Of a stretch of DNA of 64,000 bases, positions 9,087 to 18,249 are shown in pieces (the first letter of the stretch is position 1; each line of letters begins with the position of its first letter). The translations under genes and the position numbers were made by a program. The notes beneath the pieces were generated by a model. The model searched no databases. It saw nothing but the letters and a program-made list of their open reading frames with translations, and was not told the DNA's origin. Source of the DNA: Caulobacter sp. (GTDB lineage Bacteria; Pseudomonadota; Alphaproteobacteria; Caulobacterales; Caulobacteraceae); the NCBI GenBank assembly GCA_016125585.1, contig WGLL01000005.1, positions 682,001 through 746,000 of the forward strand, read 5' to 3'.

Positions 9087-10652
9087 ATGAGCCGTTGGGA
9101 GTCCAGTCCGAACGTCACCGACGGCGTCCCTGTACGCGCGGCGCAATACGTCCGCATGTCGACCGAGCATCAGAAATACTCGACCGAGAACCAGGCCGAC
9201 ATCATCCAGGCCTACGCCGAGCAGCGCGGCTTCGAGATCGTCCGGACCTACGCCGATCAGGGCAAGAGCGGCCTCAGGATCGACGGCCGCGAGGCGCTCA
9301 AGCAGTTGCTCGCCGACGTCCAGGCGGGGCGCGCCGACTACAAGGTCATCCTGGTCTACGACGTGAGCCGGTGGGGCCGCTTCCAGGACGCCGACGAGAG
9401 CGCCTACTACGAGTACCTGTGCCGCGAGGCCGGGATCAGCGTCCACTATTGCGCCGAGCAGTTCGAGAACGACGGCAGCCTCACCGCCACCATCATCAAG
9501 GGCATGAAGCGGGCCATGGCCGGCGAGTACAGCCGCGAGCTGTCGGCCAAGGTCTTCACCGGCCAGTGTCGCCTGATCGGTCTGGGCTACCGCCAGGGCG
9601 GGCCGGCCGGGTTCGGCCTGCGCCGTCAGCTCGTCGACGAGCAGCGCCGACCCAAGGCGCTGCTCGACCGGGGCGAACACAAGAGCCTGCAGACCGATCG
9701 CGTCATCCTGACCGCCGGCCCGCAGGAGGAGATCGATGTCGTGCAGCGGATCTACCGGATGTTCGTACTGCAGCGACGCTCCGAGCGGGAGATCGCCGTC
9801 CTGCTCAACGGCGAAGGCGTCTTCACCGACCTCGACCGGCCCTGGACGCGCGGAACGGTGCACCAGGTCCTGACCAACGAGAAGTACATCGGCAACAACG
9901 TCTACAATCGCGTCTCCTTCAAACTGAAGAAGAAGCGGGTGCTCAACGCGCCCGACATGTGGGTGCGGGCGGACGGCGTGTTCGACGGCATCGTCGATCC
10001 GGAGTTCTTCGCCGCCGCCCAGCGGATCATCGCCGACCGGACCCGCCGGTTTACGGACGAGCAGCTGCTGGATCGGTTGACGCTTCTCCTTGGTGAGAAA
10101 GGCTGCCTCTCCGGGCTGCTCATCGACGAGGTCGAGGACATGCCGTCGAGCTCAACCTACCGCCAGCGCTTCGGGACGCTTCTTCGAGCCTATGCGCTGG
10201 TCGGCTATTCGCCGGACCGCGACTACCGGTTCCTCGAGACCAACCGCGTCCTTCGCGCGCTTCACCCCGAGGTGGTCGCCAGGACCATCGCCCAGATCGA
10301 GCATCTGGGCGGCTCGGTGGTCGTCGACCCGGCCACTGATCTGCTCACGGTGAACCAGGAGTTCAGCGTCTCGGTCACCGTCATCCGCTGTTCGAGGACC
10401 TCCGCCGGGGGACTGCGCTGGAAGGTGCGGCTGGATTCCAGCCTCAAGCCGGACATCACCATCGCCGTGCGTATGGACGCGGACAACACGGAGGTGCGGG
10501 ACTACTACCTTCTTCCCTGGCTCGACGTCGGGCCGATGGGCAAGGTACGCATGACTGAGGCGAACGGCCTCTTCCTCGACGCCTTCCGCTTCGACGGTCT
10601 TGAACCTTTCTTCGACCTCACCCGGCGCGCCGCGATCCGTGTGGCGGCATGA
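9087..10652 (+). CDS. Large serine recombinase without a zinc ribbon
   Basis: A 521-residue protein. ATG 9087 follows GAGGAAGGGGAA and is preferred to an upstream ATG at 9030. The resolvase domain has the catalytic serine in YVRMSTEHQKYS (Ser25) and the pocket motif YDVSRWGRF. The recombinase domain with RGTVHQVLTNEKYIGNNVYN follows. The usual CxxC...CxxC zinc ribbon of large serine recombinases is absent; about 200 residues of unrecognised C-terminal sequence replace it. The stop overlaps the next gene by four bases (ATGA), linking it to two ParB-like genes. It may move a nested element or invert DNA, but no sites for it were found. Confidence 0.85.
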   Translation: MSRWESSPNVTDGVPVRAAQYVRMSTEHQKYSTENQADIIQAYAEQRGFEIVRTYADQGKSGLRIDGREALKQLLADVQAGRADYKVILVYDVSRWGRFQDADESAYYEYLCREAGISVHYCAEQFENDGSLTATIIKGMKRAMAGEYSRELSAKVFTGQCRLIGLGYRQGGPAGFGLRRQLVDEQRRPKALLDRGEHKSLQTDRVILTAGPQEEIDVVQRIYRMFVLQRRSEREIAVLLNGEGVFTDLDRPWTRGTVHQVLTNEKYIGNNVYNRVSFKLKKKRVLNAPDMWVRADGVFDGIVDPEFFAAAQRIIADRTRRFTDEQLLDRLTLLLGEKGCLSGLLIDEVEDMPSSSTYRQRFGTLLRAYALVGYSPDRDYRFLETNRVLRALHPEVVARTIAQIEHLGGSVVVDPATDLLTVNQEFSVSVTVIRCSRTSAGGLRWKVRLDSSLKPDITIAVRMDADNTEVRDYYLLPWLDVGPMGKVRMTEANGLFLDAFRFDGLEPFFDLTRRAAIRVAA

Positions 10653-11530
10653 CCGACGCCGTGCCTGAAATCCGCAACATCCCGGTGGCGGCGATCACGG
10701 TGTTGAACCCGCGCACCCGCAACAAACGGGTGTTCCAGGAACTGGTCACCAGCATCGCCAACCTCGGCCTGAAAAAGCCGATCACCGTCAGCGCCCGACC
10801 GGACGGTGGCTACGATCTGATCTGCGGGCAGGGGCGGCTGGAGGCCTTCGTGGCGCTCGGGCAGAGCGACATCCCCGCGGTGGTCACCGAGGCCTCCGAG
10901 GAAGACTGTTTCGTCATGAGCCTGGTCGAGAACCTCGCCCGGCGTCAACACCGGCCGCTGGAGCTGGTCAAGGAGATCGGGGCCCTGAAGGACCGGGGAT
11001 ATTCGACCCAGGAGATCGCGACCAAGACGGACTTCAGCGCCGAATATATCTGGGCGATCTGCTTCCTGCTCGACAATGGCGAGGACCGTCTGATCGCGGC
11101 CGTCGAGCGCGGCGTCATCCCCCATACCGTCGCCATGGAGATCGCCAAGGCCGGCGACCGCGAGGTCCAGGAAGCCCTGGCGGAGGCCTATGAGCGCAAG
11201 GCCTTGCCGGGCAACCAGGTGCTGGCGATCCGCAAGATCATCGAACAGCGCAAGACGAGCGGCAAGGCGGGACGGTCCGGGGCGAGGGAAGGCGGGGGGC
11301 CTCGTGTCCGGGTGACGGCCGACGCCCTCGTGCGGGCTTACCGCAAGGAGACGGACCGGCAGAAGCTCCTCGTCAAGAAGGCGGCCCTGACCCAGAGCCG
11401 GCTGGTCTTCGTCGTCAACGCCCTGCGCCGCCTGCTCGACGACGACCACTTCGTCACCCTGCTGCGCGCCGAGTCCATGCACACCCTGCCGCGCCCGCTC
11501 GCCGAGCGGCTCGGCGCCGCGGGCCGCTAG
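10649..11530 (+). CDS. ParB/RepB-like protein, first of a pair
   Basis: A 293-residue protein. The N-terminal ParB-like domain (residues ~8-100) includes NPRTRNKRVFQELVTSI, the box LICGQGRLEAF, and SLVENLARRQHRP. A KorB-like helix-turn-helix follows (YSTQEIATKTDFSAEYIWAI). The C-terminus resembles the RepB partition-protein C-terminal region. It overlaps the serine recombinase gene by four bases and is followed, one base after its stop, by a second related gene. Neither has a ParA partner here, so plasmid-type partition is unlikely. A role in assisting or regulating the recombinase is inference. Confidence 0.8.
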   Translation: MTDAVPEIRNIPVAAITVLNPRTRNKRVFQELVTSIANLGLKKPITVSARPDGGYDLICGQGRLEAFVALGQSDIPAVVTEASEEDCFVMSLVENLARRQHRPLELVKEIGALKDRGYSTQEIATKTDFSAEYIWAICFLLDNGEDRLIAAVERGVIPHTVAMEIAKAGDREVQEALAEAYERKALPGNQVLAIRKIIEQRKTSGKAGRSGAREGGGPRVRVTADALVRAYRKETDRQKLLVKKAALTQSRLVFVVNALRRLLDDDHFVTLLRAESMHTLPRPLAERLGAAGR

Positions 11531-11531
11531 C

Positions 11532-12452
11532 ATGAGCGGGACCGTGAGGGCGGCGTTCGAGACCCGCCTCGAGACCATCCGCCTTTCGGACATTCTCCCA
11601 TTGCGGCGGCTCGCCGACGAGGTCATCCGCTCGGTCAAGTATCGCCGGATCGCCCGGTCGGTCGCCGAGGTCGGGGTCATCGAGCCGCTCGTGGTGGCGC
11701 GGCCCAAATCGCCCGGGGCCTGGATGCTGCTTGACGGGCATGTCCGGCTGGCGGTCCTGAAGGACCTCGGCGAGACCGAGACGCGCTGCCTGGTCGCCGA
11801 TGACGATGAGGCCTTCACCTATAACCGGCGGGTCAACCGGCTCGCGACCATCCAGGAGCACTACATGATCGTCCGCGCCCTTGAGCGCGGGGTGTCCGAG
11901 GAGAAGCTGGCCAAAGCCCTCGACGTGGACGTCAAGGCGATCAAGCGTCGCCGCAGCCTCCTGGAAGGCGTCGCCCCCGAGGTCATCGAGCTGCTGAAGA
12001 ATCACACGGTCAATCCGGTGACCTTCGACGTGCTTCGCAAGATGCGGCCGATGCGACAGGTGGAGGCGGCCGAACTGATGCTGTCGGCGAACAACTTCAC
12101 CTCCGCCTACGCCAAGGCGCTGCTGGCAGCGACCCGTCAGGCCGACCTCGTGCGCCAGGACAAACCCAAGCGCGTCGGCGGCATGACCTCCGATCAGATG
12201 GCGCGCATGGAGCGGGAGATGGCGTCCCTGACGCAGGACTTCCGGGCGATCGAGGCCTCCTATGGGGACGATGTCCTGCATCTGGTCGTCGCCAGCGGCT
12301 ACCTCAATCGCCTGTTGAGCAACGCCCACATCGAGCGCCACCTGACCACCCGGCATCCTGAGCTGGTCGATGAGTTTCGGGCGATCATCAGCGCCGCCTC
12401 GCTCGACGACGCCGGGGACCTGGGAAGGGCCGGCGATCAGGTCTCCCCTTGA
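11532..12452 (+). CDS. RepB C-terminal-domain ParB-like protein, second of a pair
   Basis: A 306-residue protein beginning one base after the stop of its neighbour. ParB-like features include LRRLADEVIRSVKYRRIARS, VGVIEPLVVARP and the box MLLDGHVRLAVLKDLGE. The helix-turn-helix region is GVSEEKLAKALDVDVKAIKR. The C-terminal part (PMRQVEAAELMLSANNFTSA onward) matches the RepB partition C-terminal domain. It is paralogous to the preceding protein and ends the three-gene recombinase operon. Paired ParB-like proteins with a serine recombinase recur in alphaproteobacterial mobile elements, to my knowledge without an assigned mechanism. Confidence 0.8.
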   Translation: MSGTVRAAFETRLETIRLSDILPLRRLADEVIRSVKYRRIARSVAEVGVIEPLVVARPKSPGAWMLLDGHVRLAVLKDLGETETRCLVADDDEAFTYNRRVNRLATIQEHYMIVRALERGVSEEKLAKALDVDVKAIKRRRSLLEGVAPEVIELLKNHTVNPVTFDVLRKMRPMRQVEAAELMLSANNFTSAYAKALLAATRQADLVRQDKPKRVGGMTSDQMARMEREMASLTQDFRAIEASYGDDVLHLVVASGYLNRLLSNAHIERHLTTRHPELVDEFRAIISAASLDDAGDLGRAGDQVSP

Positions 12453-12572
12453 TCGCCTCGACTGGTCGGCCTGCAGCCAGGACCAGCGGCGCGCCGACGA
12501 TACCCCGAAATCCGTCAGGACCTAGGGCCGCGAACAGCCGGGTCGAGGTTCACAGCAGAGGCCTCCGAAACC

Positions 12573-13451
12573 TCAAAGTAGAAGATCGAGTGGAAGGTCC
12601 GCGATATCCTTAAGCCTGCCGCCGCCGATCATCATGTCGAGCTTCTTGCTTTGCTCCGACTCATCCAGTCCGAGCGACAGGTTGAGCGCGCTGTTGGCTT
12701 CGACCAGTTCCGGTAGGGCGACGTGATAAACGCAGTCGAAATCGCCCGTTCCGAGAGCGACGGATGCAATGCGGCTGGGCAGCGGTTCGGCCGTCACCAC
12801 AACGATGTGGGGTGCTCGGCCGCGTCGATTGCGCAAGAGGTTCAGCGCTTCGAGCCGCGAGTTCTGCGAACGGTCGGACCGTATGGTCTGTTTGCACGAA
12901 ATACTGGCGTGCAACATCGGCTTGGCTGACGCCCGCAATGCGGCGAGCGAGGCGATTTCGGAATCCACCAGCCGGCCGGTTCTGTTGATTTCATCGTCCG
13001 TAAGTGTGCGACGCTCGATCACGACATCCGGCTTGATCAGGTAATCGCCGCCGAATGCGAGACGGACGTGCTTGTCCTTCTTCGCGATCATCTCCAGCGT
13101 CTGGAGATGCCCGTATTGGGCGTAGAGCCATATCGGCTTCAGGCGCGCGGTCGAGAGACCGGCCGGCGCGATTGCTGCCATCGCCTCCAAAGCGTTGCCG
13201 AGAAACGCCTCGACCGCCTTCTCGAACAGTTTGCCGCCCGTCTGCGGAGAGACGTCCACGCTTTCGGCCTCGGCTTTCAAATCCTCCAGAATCCGACGAC
13301 CGAGATAGGTCGACGCGACGCTCGAGCCGTCGGCGATATTCGCCTTTCCGTTCGCCTTGAAGCGAAGGGCGCCGCTCTTGAGCAGGTCGGCGTGGAACGC
13401 GGTGCGGATCTCGCCCAGGATGGCGAACGGGGCGGGAATCGGCGTCGTCAC
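12573..13451 (-). CDS. NgoMIV-like type II restriction endonuclease
   Basis: A 292-residue protein. The match to the NgoMIV family is strong: SISCKQTIRSDRSQ, then LEALNLLRNRRGRAPHIVVV and ALGTGDFDCVYH are family signatures. Catalytic residues fall where expected: Asp142 (KPDVV), Ser185-Cys-Lys187, and Glu201. NgoMIV cuts GCCGGC as a tetramer and leaves 5' overhangs. That this enzyme has the same specificity is inference. It starts at GTG 13451, overlapping the stop of the DUF2971 gene by four bases, and is the last gene of a seven-gene leftward operon. The likely protecting methyltransferase is at 21650-22699, outside the operon. Confidence 0.9.
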   Translation of the reverse strand: MTTPIPAPFAILGEIRTAFHADLLKSGALRFKANGKANIADGSSVASTYLGRRILEDLKAEAESVDVSPQTGGKLFEKAVEAFLGNALEAMAAIAPAGLSTARLKPIWLYAQYGHLQTLEMIAKKDKHVRLAFGGDYLIKPDVVIERRTLTDDEINRTGRLVDSEIASLAALRASAKPMLHASISCKQTIRSDRSQNSRLEALNLLRNRRGRAPHIVVVTAEPLPSRIASVALGTGDFDCVYHVALPELVEANSALNLSLGLDESEQSKKLDMMIGGGRLKDIADLPLDLLL

Positions 13452-14119
13452 AGGCCCGCCCGCGCCGGGTGGCGGCGTCCGATCCGGACAGGCGCCGCAG
13501 TCAGGCCGCGACCGGAGATCCGGACGTCAGCGGCCGAGATGTCGCGTCTTTCACAGGCGTCCAGGATTTCTTCCCGGAGACCCGGGTCGATGCGATGACC
13601 AAGAAGCACGCGCGAGACCTGGCGGTGCATTCGGAAGCTTTCAACGCGCGCAAGCAGGCGTATCTCCTGTTCGTGCCTCCAGGCGGAATGCTTCGACAGA
13701 AGAACCATCGTCGCCGCTCGCCTCGGGTCCCAGCCGGCCGCCGGCGCGAACGCGGGTGTCCGTCTGTAGTCGACCCTGGCCAGGATACAGTCTCGAGCGA
13801 TGAGATCGTCGTCGTCGTAGATGGCGTCCAGACCGGGCAGTTCGAACTCGATGGCGACACCTCGAAAGTCCGAGGCATAGTAAGCCCACAGCGGCGGAAA
13901 GTCCCAGCGGCCCGCCAGGGAACAGACCCGGTAGCCGAGCTTGAACGCGATGACCGCGCTGACCCAATCGTCGGCCTGACCGGCCGGCCGACGAAACATG
14001 CCTTCCATCGGATCGTTGAGTTCCCGCCAGTCCGCACACCAGACGGTGTCGGTCCTGATGATCTCCAACAGGCGATCGGGATGCTCGACCCCCCGAAACT
14101 TGTAGGCGAGGAAGCTCAT
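13448..14119 (-). CDS. DUF2971 family protein
   Basis: A 223-residue protein starting at ATG 14119. MSFLAYKFRGVEHPDRLLEI, the ELNDPMEG motif (residues ~35-42) and the C-terminal HEQEIRLLARV match DUF2971, a family of unknown function often found among defence genes. It starts one base after the stop of the 273-residue gene, and its own stop overlaps the endonuclease start, so it is embedded in the restriction operon. It could be an additional effector or regulator; nothing visible shows a catalytic mechanism. Confidence 0.8.
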   Translation of the reverse strand: MSFLAYKFRGVEHPDRLLEIIRTDTVWCADWRELNDPMEGMFRRPAGQADDWVSAVIAFKLGYRVCSLAGRWDFPPLWAYYASDFRGVAIEFELPGLDAIYDDDDLIARDCILARVDYRRTPAFAPAAGWDPRRAATMVLLSKHSAWRHEQEIRLLARVESFRMHRQVSRVLLGHRIDPGLREEILDACERRDISAADVRISGRGLTAAPVRIGRRHPARAGL

Positions 14120-14120
14120 C

Positions 14121-14942
14121 TCAAAGAGCCCAATTCTTCGATTCCGGAAGGCGCGTGCCGAGCAGGTACAGCCCGCTGTGGACGTCGAGCAGGCTCCAAT
14201 CGGGGAGCCCTTGGCGGATTTCGGCGAACAAGCCGTTGTTGATCGCAATGTGGCCCAGATCCGGTCCGGCCTCTTCGGCCTCCGCCCCCACCGGGGCCTG
14301 ACCCGTAAGACCTGCATCCGCCATCAGCCGAAGGCCGTTCAGGATGGGCCCTCCGATCGGAAGAAGTACCTCGGGCTCCGTCAAGGTTGCGGCGAGGTCG
14401 GGCTGGGCGAACAGCGCCACCATGAAGACGGCCGTGGCATTCCATCCTCCGATATAGCCAGGCTTGTCGGCGACGACGTATCTGAGCCATCGGTCCTGGC
14501 TTCTCTTCAGGCCCGCGAAACTTGAGGGGAGGGTGCCCGCCATGGCGGTACGCTCGAACAGGTGGCGCCCTCCGCGCAACGATTCTTCGATAGCGACGGG
14601 ACCTTTCTCGTAGTGAAACTCTCTTGCGGTCGCGAGATCCTCGTCGTTCCAATCCTCGAGGAGGTTCACGACGGCTTCGACGTAGGTCTCCTCAAGGCGT
14701 GAGAAACGTCCCCAGGCCAAGGCGAGCGCATAGCTGACATGCCACGGCTCACGGTCGGGAAAGGCTGCCAGATATTCCGCCACCTCGGTATAGGCCCCCT
14801 GGTTGAGGTGCTTCCCCTGTTCACGGAGCATGCCGAGGGTCTTGCCGCGAACAGGGCCGCCGCGGACGCCGCCCCCTTTCTCGCAGAGCGCGTTGAAGGC
14901 GACTTGGGCGCTGTTGAGCGGTTTTGCGATCGGCGCCTTCAT
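14121..14942 (-). CDS. Unknown protein of the restriction operon, 273 aa
   Basis: ATG 14942 overlaps the preceding stop by four bases (ATGA), so it is preferred to ATG 14960. The product is soluble and largely helical. Recognisable landmarks are LREQGKHLNQGAYTEVAEYL near residue 41 and AYALALAWGRFSRLEE-like aromatic/charged helices around residue 80. I do not recognise a family or catalytic motif. Its position between a 128-residue protein and DUF2971, with tight coupling on both sides, says it is expressed as part of the same locus. Confidence 0.7.
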   Translation of the reverse strand: MKAPIAKPLNSAQVAFNALCEKGGGVRGGPVRGKTLGMLREQGKHLNQGAYTEVAEYLAAFPDREPWHVSYALALAWGRFSRLEETYVEAVVNLLEDWNDEDLATAREFHYEKGPVAIEESLRGGRHLFERTAMAGTLPSSFAGLKRSQDRWLRYVVADKPGYIGGWNATAVFMVALFAQPDLAATLTEPEVLLPIGGPILNGLRLMADAGLTGQAPVGAEAEEAGPDLGHIAINNGLFAEIRQGLPDWSLLDVHSGLYLLGTRLPESKNWAL

Positions 14943-15325
14943 CTGCGACCGGCTCCCCATTGCGCATGAACCCGGTGAAGCTCGGTCACCCAGCAGGCGA
15001 GCAGATCGGACGCGTCGCGCCCCAGGTGTTGAGCCAGTTCGAAGAAGCCCTTTCCCGGCTGCATGTCGCCGAGCTTGTGCACGACGATGACCGACAGCAT
15101 CCCCCGGCCCACGGCGTCCTCATCGATCGATATCTCGCCCAGAAGGTGGAACAGGCGGGCGTCAAAGGCGTCGAGGCGCACCGTGGTCATGGCCGACACC
15201 AGCTCTGAATAGGGGATCATCCCCCGCAGTCGCGCTCGCGCGATCATGAGGTCGCGCGCCTCTGCCTTGGCGGCATTCCACTGCGGCGTCGAAAAGCCGT
15301 GATCGAAGTCAGGCCCGCCCCACAT
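14939..15325 (-). CDS. Unknown protein of the restriction operon, 128 aa
   Basis: Starts at ATG 15325 (GTG 15328 is possible). It begins MWGGPDFDHGFSTPQWNAAK and contains the conserved-looking GRGMLSVIVVHKLGDMQPGK near residues 77-96. These look like real family signatures, but I cannot name the family. A resemblance to small alpha/beta nuclease-associated proteins is possible and unproven. It starts ~35 bases after the Z1 gene stop and overlaps the 273-residue gene by four bases, so it links the Z1 subgroup to the endonuclease subgroup in one operon. Confidence 0.7.
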   Translation of the reverse strand: MWGGPDFDHGFSTPQWNAAKAEARDLMIARARLRGMIPYSELVSAMTTVRLDAFDARLFHLLGEISIDEDAVGRGMLSVIVVHKLGDMQPGKGFFELAQHLGRDASDLLACWVTELHRVHAQWGAGRR

Positions 15326-15360
15326 CACGCCCCCCCTTTTGCAAAGCGCTCAACGCGAAC

Positions 15361-18249
15361 TCAGGCGTCATCGTCGTTATCCACGAAGACGATGGCCTCA
15401 GGCGGCATCGCCGCCTGCCGCACCTTGAAGCCCATGGTGCGCCGCATGCCGTTTTTCGGAAACAGCAGGGTGAAGCCGATGTTGAACGGCGGTTTGGCCG
15501 TCGTGCCCTTGGGGGCGTCAGTGATCGGATAAAGGATCATCACCGCCGTTCGCGGCGTGGTCAGCGCCGCCAGGGCGTCGTCCGCGTCCGAGAGCACGGT
15601 CTTTCCCGTGATGTGTTCGGCGAAGGCCCGGTGAACGGGGTCGTTATAGGTGTTGAACCGGTTCGTCGCTTCCAGATGGCGGGAGCGGAACACAACGTCG
15701 AGGTCGGCGCCCGCGAGTTGAAAGACACCCCTCGGGTTCTTGATCTTCGGACTGAGGATCAGCCATTGATCGATCTCCGGATCACCCGTCTTGCCCTTCA
15801 GAAACTCCAGAGGCAGCCGATGGGGGTTCCCGAGTCGCGCGTCCGCCGTGTTGGGGTTGTACCAGCGATAGGCTTCGAGAAAGGCGATCACCTTGTCGGG
15901 GGAGGCCGGCGTGATCACCGCGTTCAACGTGCGAAGAGAGCCCTTAACCCGCGCCGTGATTGAGCGCTCGGCGGCCGATGAGTCTGACACCATGGCGTTC
16001 ACGGCCGTGATGTTTCGTTTGAGTTCCGTCTCATCGGTCGGCGCGAACGTCGATTCCGCCAACTCCCCGCCGAAGTTCCGGAAGGTGACTACGGCGTTTC
16101 GCATCTTGTTCGCCGAGGTCGGGCGCAGCATGTGCACGGGAACCAGGGGAGGGACCCGGGCGGGCGTCATCTCAGGGTCCTCGGCGTAGCGCTCCAACTC
16201 CTGCCGGAAAACCTCTTCGTCCCGGCAGATGGCGCCGAAGGCTTCGTAAAGGTTGACCGTCTTCTTCGACGACTTCGGGCCGTCGCGCTCCTCCGTTCCG
16301 ATGAACAAGCGCACCAGATCCTTGTAGCCGCGGCGGAACCCGAACCACCGACCCATCTGCATGAGAGTGTCGGAGGCCCCGGCGCGCCGGCGGTAGTAAC
16401 TGACGGTCAGGCCTTCAACCGTGTATCCGCGTGAGAGCTTCGCACCCCCCACCAGAACCTTCCAGATCGAGCCCCGATCGAAGTCGGGCGTGTCGGCCTT
16501 GTGGTCGTTGTTGACGATGATGACCGCTTCGGCGGGTTCTCCGATCCGGCTCAAACATTCTCCGACGTACGGCAGGAGGGCCGCGAAATCGTCCGGCATG
16601 GGCAGGCCGGCGCCGCGCCGTTCATAGACCCTGCGGAAGTCTTCCTCGAACAGGACGGCCAGGCGATCCAGTCCGTCACCCCCGTTGTAGCCGCTCGCCG
16701 CGAACTGCTTGCGGATCAGGGCCGCCAAGGTCTTGTGATCGGCCTGAAGCTGGGAGACGTGGGCCAGCATCGTATGGTGACGGTACTTCAGGCTCTGATC
16801 CTGCGCCCCCCGGTAGAGCTTGATCGCGCCGGAGAGCACGAAGGTGTCGATCGCCTTCGCGAGATTCTCAGGCTTGTCGTCCTCGCCCTTTACGGGGCGG
16901 ACAAAATCTTCCTCGTTTGGGCCGGTTTCGTCGAAGGGTTTGTCCAGATCGTAGAAGTCCGAGACGCCCATATAGCCGTCCGGGCGCGGCAGCGAGATCA
17001 GGAAATCCTTCGGAAAGATATCCTCTTCGGCGGCCGGATCGACCAGCACGTTGGCCGACGGCGTCGCGGTGTATCCGATATACTGTGCCCGCGGCAGCAT
17101 GGTGAGCAGAGCGACGGTGGCCTTGTTGGTGGCGGTCCGCTCCTGGATGATCCCGGCGGGTGTGGCCTTCGCCACATTGATCGAGGCCTGATCGCTTTCG
17201 TCGTCGATGATCAGGACCGGAACCTGGTCCAACGAGACCCCCAACTTGCCTCGCGCGACCGCCCTGAGATCGTTGGCGAGCTTGTTGAGGATCTTGCTGT
17301 TCTTTTTGACGACCGCTATCCGGGTGGTGGCCGGATAGAGGTTGTCGGGGGCCCAGAAGGGCTGATCCATTTCGCGACCCTCGAACTTCAGCGCCTCCCG
17401 CCCGTACTTGAGGCCCTGGTAATCGGCATCCGGTCCGGTCAGCCGGTACCAGTCGAAGGCGCCGAGCGTGCTCGGACGGCCGCCATGAGAGACGAAGTCG
17501 TCGTAGTCCGGATCATTGATGTACTCGTCGGCGAGAAGTTCGCGACCGATGAGTTCCTTGTCGATCCGACGCTGCGTTTGCGAGCGCAGCACATCGAGGA
17601 TGCCGCCCATCACGATGATGAGCTTGTAGCCGGCGTCCGCCGCTTTCGCCAGGACCCCCGTAAAGTTCGCGGTCTTGCCGCTCTGCACGTAGCCGACGAC
17701 GAGTCCCTTGGACTGATAGGCCGCCTCGGCCGTCGGATCGGCCAGCCGCTCGACGACGCTCGTGGTGCTGTCGTCAAGCTGCGTGAGGCTGTCGTCGATC
17801 CATCCCTGATTCTTGAGCTGCTCGACGTAGTGCGGCCAGTAGAAGGCCCGAGCCTCGCGCACTTCCGGCGAATACCAGCGGGTGTGCTCGGTCGCGATCA
17901 CCGTCGCGCGCTCAAGCGGGTGAAAAGGCAGCCGGTCGTCGCAGAGCGCGATCCAATCCGTCGAAAGCGAGAGCTTGGCGTAGATCGCCTCTCGCCGTTC
18001 GGCGGTATTGCGCTCGGTGTCGCCGGCCCAGGAGCCCTCCTCGTTGTCCCATTGCCCGAGCTTGCGCCGAAGCACGCCAAGAGCGTCGTCACCGGGGTTC
18101 GTCGTCTTCAGGTGGGCGAGCAGTCCGGCGGCGCTGAAATCGTCCGCATTGTCGACGATGGTCGACGCGGCGAAATCGAGCGTCGCCTCAAACGCGCGCG
18201 GTCCTCGCGTCATGGCGTTGAGAGCGCTGTTGAGGACGTCGAACATCAT
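15361..18249 (-). CDS. Z1 domain protein (P-loop helicase-like ATPase of restriction loci)
   Basis: A 962-residue protein. The Walker A loop GYVQSGKTANF lies near residues 184-194, the DEAD-box-like Walker B is VLIIDDESDQAS, and YIGYTATPSANV corresponds to helicase motif III. The Z1 signature follows: LVGGAKLSRGYTVEGLTVSY and DTLMQMGRWFGFR. Z1 proteins were described in operons with MORC/MutL-type GHKL ATPases and nucleases in restriction systems (Iyer, Abhiman and Aravind). It probably translocates on or remodels DNA. ATG 18249 overlaps the stop of the PD-(D/E)XK gene, and the GHKL gene is next upstream. Confidence 0.9.
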   Translation of the reverse strand: MMFDVLNSALNAMTRGPRAFEATLDFAASTIVDNADDFSAAGLLAHLKTTNPGDDALGVLRRKLGQWDNEEGSWAGDTERNTAERREAIYAKLSLSTDWIALCDDRLPFHPLERATVIATEHTRWYSPEVREARAFYWPHYVEQLKNQGWIDDSLTQLDDSTTSVVERLADPTAEAAYQSKGLVVGYVQSGKTANFTGVLAKAADAGYKLIIVMGGILDVLRSQTQRRIDKELIGRELLADEYINDPDYDDFVSHGGRPSTLGAFDWYRLTGPDADYQGLKYGREALKFEGREMDQPFWAPDNLYPATTRIAVVKKNSKILNKLANDLRAVARGKLGVSLDQVPVLIIDDESDQASINVAKATPAGIIQERTATNKATVALLTMLPRAQYIGYTATPSANVLVDPAAEEDIFPKDFLISLPRPDGYMGVSDFYDLDKPFDETGPNEEDFVRPVKGEDDKPENLAKAIDTFVLSGAIKLYRGAQDQSLKYRHHTMLAHVSQLQADHKTLAALIRKQFAASGYNGGDGLDRLAVLFEEDFRRVYERRGAGLPMPDDFAALLPYVGECLSRIGEPAEAVIIVNNDHKADTPDFDRGSIWKVLVGGAKLSRGYTVEGLTVSYYRRRAGASDTLMQMGRWFGFRRGYKDLVRLFIGTEERDGPKSSKKTVNLYEAFGAICRDEEVFRQELERYAEDPEMTPARVPPLVPVHMLRPTSANKMRNAVVTFRNFGGELAESTFAPTDETELKRNITAVNAMVSDSSAAERSITARVKGSLRTLNAVITPASPDKVIAFLEAYRWYNPNTADARLGNPHRLPLEFLKGKTGDPEIDQWLILSPKIKNPRGVFQLAGADLDVVFRSRHLEATNRFNTYNDPVHRAFAEHITGKTVLSDADDALAALTTPRTAVMILYPITDAPKGTTAKPPFNIGFTLLFPKNGMRRTMGFKVRQAAMPPEAIVFVDNDDDA

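Noticed and set aside
10649-12452. Plasmid partition locus
   Set aside because: Both ParB-like proteins are coupled to a recombinase; there is no ParA gene and no replication initiator nearby.
12573-12600. GATCGAGTGGAA near 12583 as a second copy of the guaA-end attachment core
   Set aside because: It matches only about 11 bases of the guaA 3' end and lies inside the coding end of the endonuclease gene, with no repeat context; chance is likely.
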